From the NCBI GenBank assembly GCA_038496445.1, contig JALMLS010000450.1, forward strand, positions 1 through 64,000: a stretch of 64,000 bases of DNA. The letters run 5' to 3'. A program made the position numbers and the translations under genes. The notes under the pieces were generated by a model that worked only from the letters and a program-made list of their open reading frames with translations, searched no databases and had not been told where the DNA came from. Below are positions 22,797-34,000 of the stretch, piece after piece (the stretch's first letter is position 1; every line of letters begins with the position of its first letter). This stretch comes from Trichosphaerium sp. ATCC 40318. Its lineage: Eukaryota > Discosea > Flabellinia > Trichosidae.

Positions 22797-23004
22797 GGTA
22801 GTAAACAGTAATCAATTTTTGTTCTGAAATGTATTACTGGTCTTTTGGCATTTGCTTTTCACAAGCAACGTACCAGATAGATTACTTAATGGAATTTCAG
22901 ATAAAAATGACAGCTAAAAGGCGAGGAACTAATGCCAATGACCTCTTCAATTGGTCAAAAATCATCGCTACAAAAGAAATTTTGTAAGGCTAACCAAGCA
23001 ATAC
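22797..23004 (+). repeat. Direct repeat, copy 2 (upstream of the F-box/MORN_2 gene)
   Basis: Diverged counterpart of 21128-21254: AGTAAACAGTAATCAA, TTCTGAAATGTATTACTGG, then CTACAAAAGAAATTTTGTAA and GGCTAACCAAGCAATAC. An insertion relative to copy 1 lies in the middle. Confidence 0.55.
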
Positions 23005-23096
23005 ATTTGCACTTTGCCTCAATTAAATTCAAAGCTGAAGTTTTGCGAACATTTTGTGCATCAATAAATACCTTGACAGCATTCTAAAAAGAGCAA

Positions 23097-25192
23097 ATGG
23101 TGTTTGTTGGTAACAACTGCGCTTTGTTGCTATTATGTGTAGCAATGGCTTGTTGTGAGACTCTTGTTGTTCATTTGAAGGACTACAAAGATGACATATC
23201 GCTTGCTAATCACGTGAAGGATTATAACGCCACGTGCCAGTGTATTTTCTCAGACGTTAACAGAAGACAAGATTATCCTCATTTAGCCTCTATTTACATG
23301 GTGCATGTAGCCACACGATCACTGAGGTACGCCATTCGTGTTTTATTTGAAAAAACGGTTCATTTATGCTTTTGGGAAAGAAAGGAGCTCCAAAACAGAC
23401 TGTTGAGCTTAGATATTATCGATGCTGCGTATATTAAACCGGTACACTAAGTGTTACCGTATCGGTTTTTTAATCTCGTATACAGGCTGCGAAACCGCCA
23501 GTTATGATGGATTTGCGCGGTAGGCGAAGCGTTGATTGAGTTTTACGTAAAACGATCTTATATTGTTTTTAGTGAACAAAACCCGTTCTGATACACCGCT
23601 ATTCGAACCATTACAAGGTTATTTGGATGCTCCTCCATACGGAATGGGAGTCAGATACGTATGATCCAAGTTTAGTAAGTAGTCAGGATGAAGCTAACGA
23701 GGGATTTTAGATGTGGAACATCCCTGGTGGTCGTGGTGAGGGTATTACTATTGTAGACGTAGAAGGTGGTTGGACCTTTGATGTATGTAACTGATATACA
23801 TTGTGATACATATCTCTAACCATCATTATCCAGCACGAGGATCTTATCCAGCATGACAGTAAGGTAGTTACAAATTGAACGCACTTCAATATATCTTAAC
23901 AACAAGTCGTAGTTGATAACCGGTGTAAATCAGCTTGGCACTGAGTACTGGGAACCGCATGGTACAGCGGTTTTTGGGATGTATGGCGGATACTTGAATG
24001 ACTTTGGAGTTACAGGCATTGGTACATCGTTTCAATCTGTGAGCAGAAAGTTAACTTAAAAAACATGCAGCATCTAAAGCGAGAATTGATGCAGCATCGA
24101 TTTTTCAAGAAGACGGCCAAGAAAATATGCCTAAAGCAATCATTGATGCTGCTGATTACATGAAGTATGTTAAATACCATATTATTTTTGTACAACAAAA
24201 TTGCACGTGCTGAGAAAAGGCCTTTTGTTTGGTTTTATTCTCCCTTTTTTAAGTGAAGTTGCTAGTCCCGGCGATATTATGCTTGCAGAACTTCACGAGA
24301 TGGGTCCTAACAACGACTGGATTACCATTGAATGGTTCCCTGATAATTACGCAGCTTTGAAATATGCAACAGACAAAGGTACACTAAAATTTATCCTACT
24401 AGTACGAATGAACATTTGTAGGAATAATTGTTGTACAAACAGCTGGAAACGGAAATCAAAACTTTGACGATCCAATTTACGATAGACCACTACCAGGATT
24501 TCCTCCTTCATGGAGTAATCCTTTCAAAAGAAATGTTGCGAACCATGTTAATACTGCTTCTTAACTTTACCTATAGCCTGATGATTCAGGTTGCATCCTA
24601 AATGGTGCAGGTGCACCTCCAAGTGGAAATTATGGTCCGCCAAACTCAAGGCTCGAGTTCTCCAACTACGGATCCGCAATGGATGTCCAAGTACTAAAGT
24701 TGTATTCAAACATTTTAAGTTTAACTTTAAAATAAGGGGTGGGGTAGAGAAGTTGTTACAACAGGATTGGGTGATCTACAAGATGGTCCCAAAACTGTAC
24801 GGCAACAAAAAGAGTCAGCATCTTACTTTTTAATTAATTTTTAGGTTCAGTACACTGCTGTGTTTGCTGGTACATCAAGCTCAGCACCAATGGTTGTAGG
24901 CGCTCTTGCTTGTATACAGGTAACACCTCAATACTTGCAACGTATGTGTTAATCTGTCGTTTTAGGGCGCTTTAAAAGCAGCAAACTTGCCAGTTCTAAC
25001 TCCACTTGAAGCTCGAGAGGCACTCAGAAACACAGGATCAAGACAGCAGCCGTAAGTTTTTATTAACAAAACCTCCCGCACTCACTGCCATTCAAAAGGG
25101 CTCCTGGAAGACCTGTATCTCAACGGATTGGATCACTACCGAATGTTGAAGAGCTGTGGGACTATGCCCGCTCACTTAAACTACAACAATAA
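23097..25192 (+). CDS. Secreted subtilisin-family (S8) serine protease
   Basis: Starts at 23097 with a signal peptide (MVFVGNNCALLLLCVAMACC) and a propeptide-like first exon. Some ten exons follow. The catalytic residues are visible: Asp in GEGITIVDVEGGWTFDHED, His in EYWEPHGTAVFGMYGG, oxyanion Asn in VVQTAGNGNQNFDDP, and Ser in FAGTSSSAPMVVGALACIQG. Between them lie MLAELHEMGPNNDWITIEWF and RLEFSNYGSAMDVQ. It ends SLKLQQ at 25190-25192. The full triad suggests an active secreted endopeptidase. The family is common as secreted nutritional or virulence proteases in bacteria, fungi and oomycetes. The exon joins near 23460-23700 are the least certain part. Confidence 0.85.
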
Positions 25193-25409
25193 ATTTCTTT
25201 TGCTCGCAGCTTTTGTAAGACAGCTCTTGATGATTTACCGTAACGCTAATACCCTGTTTGGTTATCCTTGACAAAATTTCTTTTGTTGCTGTGATTGTTG
25301 ACAAATTGTAGAGCTCATCAGCCGGTTCCTCACCTGTAGTTATCTTGCTATTTGCTTGAAATAATATTAAGCTATTTTTCTTTATGTCGCTGTTTCTGAT
25401 GCGAAGCAA
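25176..25409 (-). CDS. Possible short gene fragment overlapping the subtilase 3' end
   Basis: A 77-residue open frame (middle part EEPADELYNLSTITATKEIL, end KKFIVVV). Its ATKEI...ITKQ segment is the coding version of the repeat seen at 21216-21254 and 22967-23004, where it carries stops. It could be a remnant of a mobile or multicopy gene. Weak evidence as an expressed gene. Confidence 0.25.
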   Translation of the reverse strand: MLRIRNSDIKKNSLILFQANSKITTGEEPADELYNLSTITATKEILSRITKQGISVTVNHQELSYKSCEQKKFIVVV

Positions 25410-25668
25410 ATTAAATGAGTGAAGGCTGTGAAGGCTCCTAAAGCAATCTACATCAAAGGATTTATCAAAACGCAGTACTAGTAACTCACAGTAAAATTGC
25501 GCAGTTTACTTCCAAAGACTTGTAAATTGAAAAAGCCTCTCAGAGAAAGAACAAAAGTGATGTCAACACCGTATGTTTTTATTGTTATTGGGATGTATAT
25601 TCACTAACGAACTGATCTAGAAAGCAAGTTCGCTTGCTTGCGCTTATGAAAAAAAATTGGAGCTAGCA

Positions 25669-27847
25669 ATGGCAGCACAGCGTACAAATACATCCGTGGA
25701 GAGTATGCTAGAATCAGTAACGATACAAAGACAGCTGAGCGAAAATAACCTTCAGATTGAGCAATTGCTAAAATCTGACGCCTCATTATCACCTATCGCC
25801 TGCGCTGCGCTGATACCGTACACCAGCGCCCTAACTAAATCAATGATGCTCGCGCAGCTCACAGAGAAACGTAGAGCTTCTATACACTACGGAAATAGTA
25901 CCATACGAAACGATAACGGCGCCACAACATCCGAACGCCTTGTTACAACACCTCTCAACAAATTGAAAATTCTTTCGTTGAAAGACCTTGCTCTGTTCCA
26001 GAGACGCTCTGACGGTTTCCTATTATGTCGGATATTCACTCCATGCAGTAAAATCGTTGGAGTGACGTTCGGAATAGAAGATAGCTCAGGAGGCTTCATT
26101 CTTGCGACTATCTACAACGGTCTTGAAGAGACAACTGAGGAGCTTGATACCATGTACCCTGTAGGCCGTATATTGGCTATAAAGTCACCATACAAGAAAA
26201 TGTCAACAATGGGTCCTTCAGTAATGCTGCGCTGTGACAACCCAGGAAATATTGAGTTTATTGATGATTGTTCTTCTCCATTGTTAAAGGGCACCAAGTG
26301 GTTCAAAAAACCGACCCAACAAGCATCCAAGAGCGCAGAAGACTGGAAAAAAGAAGGAAATAGAGCAATGGCATCAAAGAAATGGAAGGAAGCTATAAAA
26401 TTGTATACAAAGGGAATCAAACTTGAACCTTCTCACCTTATACTCCTCTCAAACCGAAGTCAAGCAAACCTCAAGGCTGGTGAATGGACACATGCTTTAG
26501 AAGACGCTAAATCAGCTCTTGCAATTGATTCTAAGCATGAGAAGAGCTTGTACAGATGTGGATTCGCTTTGACTAAGCTTGAGCGCTACCGTGAGGCAAA
26601 ATCAGTATTTGCTGTCGGCAATAGCAAGGTTTGTAAGAATATGCTGGAGACAACAAACCAAGCTATTGAGGAGAGTGAGAATGCGAAGTATGATTGGGGT
26701 TCTTTTATGAATAACTACATGCACTCGAAATGGCCTAGATACTCATGTGCGACTTTTAAATCACGTGATATGTCATTGGTAAAAATCAAAGGCAAAGGGC
26801 GAGGATTTGTTGCTCAGAAGGACTTGCAGGCAGGGACTTTGTTACTTGTTGAGAAAGCGTTAGCTGTATCGTATGATGATGAACATATTGGTCATTTGGA
26901 AGTTGAGTTTGGAGCCAACAGGCTTTATAGTCCTGCAACAAGTGGTGCGCCTCGTTTTTGTTGAATAAAATGTTCTGTTAATTATTTGTTTAGGACTTCA
27001 CAAAAAACTCAAACATCTTGCTACCACTGATGCTTTGTTGCGCGAAAGAATTACAAACTTATCTATGAGTGATTTTGAAACCCTCCCAGACCAGTCAATC
27101 GGCATGTCAATCAAGCACGTGGTGGGAACGAATACCTTCCATGTTGGGAGTTATATAAAACCGAAAGAATCAGGAAGTGCTCTTTTCTATTGGACAAGCT
27201 TATTCAATAACGATTGTGACCCAAACGCCAAGAATAGTATCTTGGGTAATGTTAGTATTCTTCAGACTATCAAAGCCATAAAACAAGGTGAAGAAATAAC
27301 AGTTCCGTACACCCAAATGAAGTTTGTCACAAAAAGAAGAAAAGCAATGTCAGCTCGTAACTTTGAATGTAAATGCGGTAGATGTCTCGCAGAGGGAACA
27401 CCTGAAAACCTATCCCTATACGAGGAGATAGTAAAGAGAGTTCCAGCAGTACAGTACATCAATGACAGTGCGAGTGAAAAGCCAAAATTTCCTTACAATG
27501 AAGAATCTTGGAGGCAAGCGTTTGACATGTCAAAAAGATTGGTAGATTATATGGCTACTGTACCCCATGATTTATTAGCTATTAAGCTTATAGAGAAAAA
27601 GAAAAGCATGACACTACAAGAGAAGAAAGATTTAGACAAAGAGTTCTACTCTGTTGTTAAATCGCCAGAGCATTCAGCTGAAGGATTGTTTCTAGCAGTA
27701 AAGTGCTTGGCAAGTGCATGCCTTTTTCGAGAGAACCAAGAATATTGGATACAAAAAGCACGTGAATGGGCTGAAAAGCTTCTGCCTCCTGATCTCGTAC
27801 CTGTGTTTATTACAGCAGCCACTAATGGCCCTCATATTCCAAAGTAG
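25669..27847 (+). CDS. TPR and SET domain protein (SMYD-like lysine methyltransferase)
   Basis: The start is the ATG at 25669 (MAAQRTNTSVESM). Two exons are joined across a 43-nt intron near 26951-26993 (GAP|RLHKKLKHL). Three TPR units lie at about residues 225-330 (WKKEGNRAMASKKWKEAIKL, NRSQANLKAGEWTHALEDAK, LYRCGFALTKLERYREAKSV). The SET domain follows: KIKGKGRGFVAQKDLQAGTL, then FYWTSLFNNDCDPNAKN with the SAM-site Asn (N.CDPN), GEEITVPYTQM, and a Cys-rich post-SET CKCGRC. The C-terminus is helical, ending AATNGPHIPK. This is the TPR-SET layout of SMYD-type and fungal/protist SET proteins that methylate histones or other lysines. There is no MYND zinc finger, unlike animal SMYD. Confidence 0.87.
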
Positions 27848-27879
27848 ATTAAGTGTACTTGCAATAAATCATTTACTAA

Positions 27880-27960
27880 ATAGATCATTATTGTTGAAAA
27901 AAAGTGGCCAATTTAAATACACGTACTAGTCCAAATCAATAGGACGCATAACAAGACCAA
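27880..27960 (-). pseudogene. Relic of the F-box/MORN_2 N-terminal domain
   Basis: On the minus strand this reads RPIDLD, stop, YVYLNWPLF, matching GLDWSAYLNWPLLSKQ of the gene at 46570-47330. At the DNA level GTGGCCAATTTAAATAC is shared exactly (27904-27920 and 47264-47280). An internal stop and lack of context mark it as a decayed fragment. Confidence 0.55.
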
Positions 27961-28162
27961 AGTTTATCTGAGATTAGACCCCAAGCATGCGCGGTTAACG
28001 CCATATACGTTATATTTAAGCTGCTTTGGTGCTTTTTACCATACTACTAAGTATTGTCAAATTAGAATTCATAAAATAACTGTGATGGATACAAACTGAT
28101 GAAAAAGAAGTCAATTTCACTTCAACTAGAGCTGTTGTTTATTCAAAGTATGCCTTTACTCA

Positions 28163-30296
28163 CTACAGTAACGCGATAAGACACATTATAAGAGCAAGAG
28201 TAGTTTCTACAATGCTTGAACTTGAAAAAGGTGGTATGTCATCAATACTTGGAGCATCAGTCGGTGGGTCTGGAAAGCAACCAATAGGTTCTCCAGTTGC
28301 AACAGCAAACGCAAATTCATCATTTTCCATGCTTCCGGTAGGCGTTGGTCCACTGACTACAAGAGTATGTGATTTCCCTTGATATATGTATGCAGATAAT
28401 GGAGCACCATGAGAATTAGCAACAAAGTCAGAATTGTCGCAATCAGGAGGTATTGTACTAAAACAAAAAAAGTTAACTTTGTGCTTCTACTCTGTTTTTT
28501 GTTTTTCTGTTTACCTGAAGTCTCGTGAGGTAAAAGCATCTCCTCCAACGCTTCCTTCGTATAGAGTGAAAACTTGTGTTCTCAAAAATGTACATTGAGG
28601 GTTGAGAAAACTTTGTATTGGTGTGAAAATTCGATATCCGGATGCCGTAACATCGACACTCTAATTGTTGTTTTAATACATAACCAATACGGTATTTTGA
28701 GTAGTTTTTCTTCGAGCGTACCACTGCATTCCAGTTTACCATATCCCCATCGGTGCATTTATCTAATTGACTTTGTGGTGAAGAGGTTGGTTTTGGCCAC
28801 AGCTAGTCAACATGAGAAGAACCAAAAAAACAATAAAAAAAGGAGAAAAAAATAAAGAAAGAGGCGACTAATCATACAGTATCTCCAAGTCTATACATGG
28901 TATCACAAGGTGTATCAACTGGTGCTACTGGCGACACTGGACCAACTGGCATTATTGGAGCGGCTTCAACCATTATAACTCCCGCAATTACTAAAAAAAC
29001 ATGTTTAGAATGCAAAACCGAAGTTCGTTTACTACTTACTGTCAGCACTACTTGCAACATTACCAATTACGAAAGTATATTCTTTTCCTTCTTCCAAAGA
29101 GAAAGTAGGGTTCATACGAGGCGCAATCTACAGAAAAACAATCAGCAATGTTGTACTTGGGGTGTCATTGAAAAAAACATACTAAAGCTGTTTGTGAGAC
29201 AGCAGTGCCACATGTATCAGTTTCAAAGCATACACAATTGGTACCAAGATCCCCTTCAACAGCGAAAGCGCTAAAAGCAATACCAGTAACTCTTTTAGGA
29301 TCAAGAATTTCACTAAAACTACCAAAGCTTTTGGTTGGAAATGTGGTACTAAACAAAGAATATTGTAAGAAAGAAAGTCAATTTGGAGAGATTATAAACG
29401 TGCCTTGTATCTCCTACTACACCTACAAACTCTATGGTATAGTCTGCTGTCTTTGAAGCTGTCCATTTGAATTGAGCAGTTGGGGTACTCATCATACAAG
29501 CAGCATCAAATTGTTTCATCGGACTTGTCGCATTATAGCTTATCATTGCGTCCATTTCGGTAACAGGAATTAAATCAACCACAAAAATACCTAGAAATCC
29601 TACATTTCCTGTAGTTGCGTCGTAATCCGTATACCGAATGAGAGGATCCGTGTCATATGTAATTAGAACTTTATGAGTTCCGGCTGGTATCCATACTGTA
29701 CCCCCTGTAGTTTCCGCTAAAGAAGACAAACATCAGTCGAACCAAAAAAAAATGTTGTTTTGCTGTTTTTGCGTACTTGGGTTTGTTAACGATTGTGTGC
29801 CTCTCATTGCCCATACTATATTGTCACATGGAGAATTACAATCCCAATTTCCATTTGCGTAGATTATCACGTGTACATTAGGATTAATTTCAATCGAGCC
29901 GTGAACTAACAAGTAAAAAAGAGTTAACACCCTTCATTCAACTCCTGTATTGTTAAACTCTTACCAGCGATGAAATAGAACCCTGCAGTTGTAACAACGA
30001 GGTCTCTTGTTACGTAATTCGCTTCAGTATCACCTCTAAGGTACTGTTAGGCTTATTGTAGGCGAATTGATAGAATTCGTACTTGACACAGGAAGCAGAG
30101 TTTATTACGCCAATCTCTGATGTTGTAGCCAACTGAGGCGGTGTTGAGCATGTACCAGCGTTGTTTCTTAATAGAGAAATTAGATAACGTAAAAAAAAGA
30201 TTCTCACCCGCAAGAGACGTCAGCAAGCTGCCCAGAGAAGCTTATCTTAGCTGCGCATACAGCAGATATGAAAAAGAAAGCGTAGAGCAGGTGCAT
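28163..30296 (-). CDS. GPI-anchored extracellular protein with repeated beta-sandwich domains
   Basis: Starts at 30296 with a signal peptide (MHLLYAFFFISAVCAAKISF). About ten exons encode Cys-bearing, beta-rich modules: CSTPPQLATTSEIGVINSAS, HVIIYANGNWDCNSPCDNI, TVWIPAGTHKVLITYDTD, CVCFETDTCGTAVS, FSLEEGKEYTFVIGNVASS, VDVTASGYRIFTPIQSF and YEGSVGGDAFTSRDF. The phrases WIPAGTH.VLITY, and SFGSFSEILDP with AFSAFAVEGD, resemble pre-peptidase C-terminal (PPC) type domains; this is a resemblance only. A Ser/Pro-rich stalk (DPPTDAPSIDDIPPFSSSS) and a hydrophobic end (ALIMCLIALL) form a GPI-attachment signal. It is therefore a cell-surface protein. Function unknown. Confidence 0.75.
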
Positions 30297-30828
30297 CACT
30301 CAAGAAGGCAATTTTTGTTTTCAAACCAATACACAATATTTTTTTTGTGAATTAACACCAAAGTGCACTACGCTCGCTGTATCGATTTGTTGTTGTTTCG
30401 ATAAGCCCAAAAAACAATTAATGAAGAATACAGACAGTTTTGGTTTCCGCGAGGAAAACGATTCTTACCACGTGAGCAGAACGCTGTATGTGCTAAATGA
30501 AGAAAAAAAATGGTAGAATACGGAGGAAAGTGGTTTATTTCAAAAATTGACAGTTGTAAACTGACGTCCTCTTCCGGTCGCGACAGGAACCACTAAAATT
30601 ACAACATAACAATGCTGTATAATTTTTGAACGCACATATCCGAATTTGAGCAAGTCAATGTTCAACTTCACAACGTTCGGCCGCTGAAAAGGAACTCTCT
30701 CACGAATGTATATTCGAACTTGAATAAGTGGGTCCAAGCGTGCTTAAATCTCTAAGGTCAAGTAAACTTGAGAACAGAATGAAAAAAAAGCAAACTACGC
30801 CGGGTCCATTGCAGTGCCAGAGTAATTA
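30297..30828. other. Intergenic with one doubtful minus-strand frame
   Basis: Spacer upstream of the surface-protein gene. A 65-residue minus-strand frame at 30540-30737 (ending GRGRQFTTVNF) could be an exon of an unrecognised gene, but I found no partner exons or domain. Confidence 0.3.
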
Positions 30829-30903
30829 CATCAAGGCAAAAAAGAAGGAGAATACAAAAAGTGGCATAAAAATGGAACTTTGATGGAAGACGGTGTAGAA
30901 TGA
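30829..30903 (+). pseudogene. Isolated MORN_2/YwqK repeat fragment
   Basis: Reads HQGKKEGEYKKWHKNGTLME then DGVE and a stop. This is one unit of the MORN_2 solenoid, very close to GKKEGVKKKWHKNGKL of the gene at 46570. No F-box or further repeat is attached, so it looks like a relic deposited by recombination. Confidence 0.6.
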
Positions 30904-31090
30904 GCTTGTGATGAAGCATCCTAAAACAACAACAGTGACACTTTGATGTTGCCTGTGTTAACAACATATGCAGAACAGAACGAAATATTTGTGTACATAA
31001 CGTCATTGTACTCAAAAAAGGTCACTTTGTTGATGTTTTATTACACTGGTATATTGTACAATTTTAAGTGCTTTTTATTGTCTTGTTGTC

Positions 31091-34000
31091 CTATTTACGC
31101 CTTTGTTTTTTTGGTGGAGGGCTATCTTCTGATTCATCCTCCTCATCATCTTCATCTTCTGATACTCCACTCTCATGACCACTATCATTGTCTTGCTAAA
31201 AAGAAGAATAAGATAATAACGATCAAAGTCTATAAAAAAAAATAAAAAATCCTTACCCCATCTTTTAATTTCTTGAAAACACTTGCTTTAATACGAAATC
31301 CTCTGTTCGTGCTACGCTTAAAATTCGCTGAATAAAGAGCTGTATCTTTACCAACATAATGAATCAATTGGGCTTCAAATTTCTCCAATTCTTGAATCAA
31401 CATTGGTACAACTTTTCCTTGACGTAAAAGACTTTGTTCTGATACTTTCATTTCTTTCACACTTTCCATATCATTAATGTAAGTCAAGAAAACATAAACC
31501 TAAAACAAAAAAAGTCAATTATTTTCTCAAACGACTTTAACTCTGAGCGTGACGACTATGTTTCACTGAAATTGTAGGAACTTCAATCTATGAATTACAA
31601 CTTACTGAAGGTGTAAGGGACTGGCCAATGAACTCAATCATATCAGCGTAAAGACCAGGTATTGCCATTTTTCCTTTAGAGAGCTAAACACAAAATATGA
31701 GTCAATGCTACTTAGCCTTTCTCTGTAGTAGTAGTATGCGTACAGACATAGTGAGGCGGCATAATATAGCATACACTCGTGTTGTTGCACGTAATATTTG
31801 CTCTATGATAACGCTAGACAACGTAAACGCAGTCTCAACAAGTAATTGTAAAATAGACAATAATCCCGTCAAACGAGAATAAATAGCATTACGCCAAGCT
31901 ACAACTTGCTCAACTTGATCAATAGAAGCTGTAACTACAACAAAAACATCAATTAGAAAACACTGTATGTAGGCGTGTACACGAGTAAACGTGTTGTAAA
32001 AAAACGCACGAGATTTCTCGTTGACTTTATCGTATGCCTTAATAACCACTTCAAACTCAACTAATAAAGCAGCTAGATGTGTAATTGTGAGTAACCGTAC
32101 AAAAAAAGCGGAGGAGAAACCACAGTGTGTTTTCAAAAAATATATCAAAAAGGTACCTAACACTGGTGTTGCAGTACAAGTTTGAGTCTTCTCGTTAAGG
32201 ATACCAAATGTTGCTGCTGTCTATAAAAATATCTATTAGCCCAAGTTAAATATTTAGTCGTTTTGAGAACCATTTGTCGCTCTGAGCACGCATCGTTTGA
32301 TTCAAACGTATGAACCATCTCCGTTGCATATTTTTCTAGCTAAACAACATTGTTAGGCATCTAAGAAGGCTATACAAGATGATTACTACGTACAACTTCA
32401 ACACCGCTACCATTCGGTGCATTTGAAGCTAAGTCTAGGTAATACATAGTAATACCTTTGGCAACACTAACATGGTTGACTTCTTGCATACACATTTCAT
32501 TAACCCACGCCTAAAATTATAAGAAAAAAAAGAGAAAAAAATGTACAAAAACACTATTTTTGTCAGTTGTTAGCCAACATGCATTAATAAAAAGATCCTG
32601 TAAAAAATTGATATTATTATTACTGTTACTTAAGCGTACTCGTTGCGCTTCATTTTGATCATTATCGAGGTATTTCGAAAATCTATCAGAAAAACATGAG
32701 CGAGAGAAAAAAATAATGTGGAAACTCACGTTTGTAAGAGACTGAAGGCAGCTTCAACCTCTCTGTATGGAATATTAGGTTTATCGAGCATTTTTTCTAT
32801 TAATTTTTGCATTGTTTTATAGAAAGAACCAACTACGCCATCCGGAGAACCATCAAGATCATCTTGAAACTAAATGGAAAAAATTGAGAAAGAAACAACT
32901 TTGAAAACAGTAAATATAACATTACCTTTGTGACAAGGACCTCTACAGGCTTGGCTAGATAATTACATATAAAAGTATCTGTAACACCCAAGCTCGTCAA
33001 ATGTATAGAACAGTGATGTATTGTCTCAAGAGCAAGCAAAGAAACACTTCTAGCCTATTAAAATTACACAGTTATTGATTGCATTATTTTCGCTATTCGT
33101 TTCAAGGTAAGCTTACCAAGGTGAACTTCTTGTCAGCGGAGCTCTCCCAGGTAGTCAAGAACTCGTCAATTAGTAATGGGGTAATGTCTTTGCACCAATC
33201 TGTCATAGGGGTAGAATGCTTTGCAATCTACGATTCCAGATAAGTAAGAAAAATTAATAAAAATCATGTGCCCACAAACCTCCTTTGCAATACGCAAGCA
33301 GTTCTCTATTACAAACCTCTTGAACTTCTCGTTGCTCCTAAGATTCTCTTGGCCTTCTTTACCTTTTTCATCAACATCCATCCAATCTACAGTACCAGTG
33401 CTGGCACAAATCTAAATGCCTTGTAAATATTCTTCTACTATTTGCTTTTGTTGCATTTGAGTATTTACAAAGACGTACCAAGCCAAGCATTTGTTTTATT
33501 GCTTCAGGGCATATCAAAGGTTCACAAGATACTATCTGTTTACCTCCACGACCTTGTAATAATATAAACTTACAACGAATCAAAAAAGATAAAAAAGAAA
33601 CCTATGAACAAACAAAAGCTACAAGCTTACCTTTTTTTCTTTTATTGTCCTTACTCTTTAGTGCTTCTTTAACAGTTTCCTTGAGAGTACTGTACTTACC
33701 AAATAACGTCAATAAAGCCTCAAGACGCTCTGAAGGAGGATCAAGTGGTAACACAAGGATGTAATTCATAAAAACCTCATAGCTTGATATCAAAAGATTT
33801 GCTCGTAATAATGTTTTTCTACCAACTGTTGTATCAGAATAATCAGAATTTTTTGCATCAACTTCATAATCCTCAAGATCGCTCCCTTTTAATTTATCGT
33901 ATATATTATCAATCAGAAGCTCATTAATCTCTTCAAATAGATCATCATGTCCACATTTCTTTGCTTGTATTGCTATACAAGCTACACACTCGAGTAGTTG

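Noticed and set aside
31708-32163. A 151-residue minus-strand frame inside the FANCI region
   Set aside because: It reads through several FANCI exons and introns; the spliced FANCI frame gives the better helical-repeat protein.
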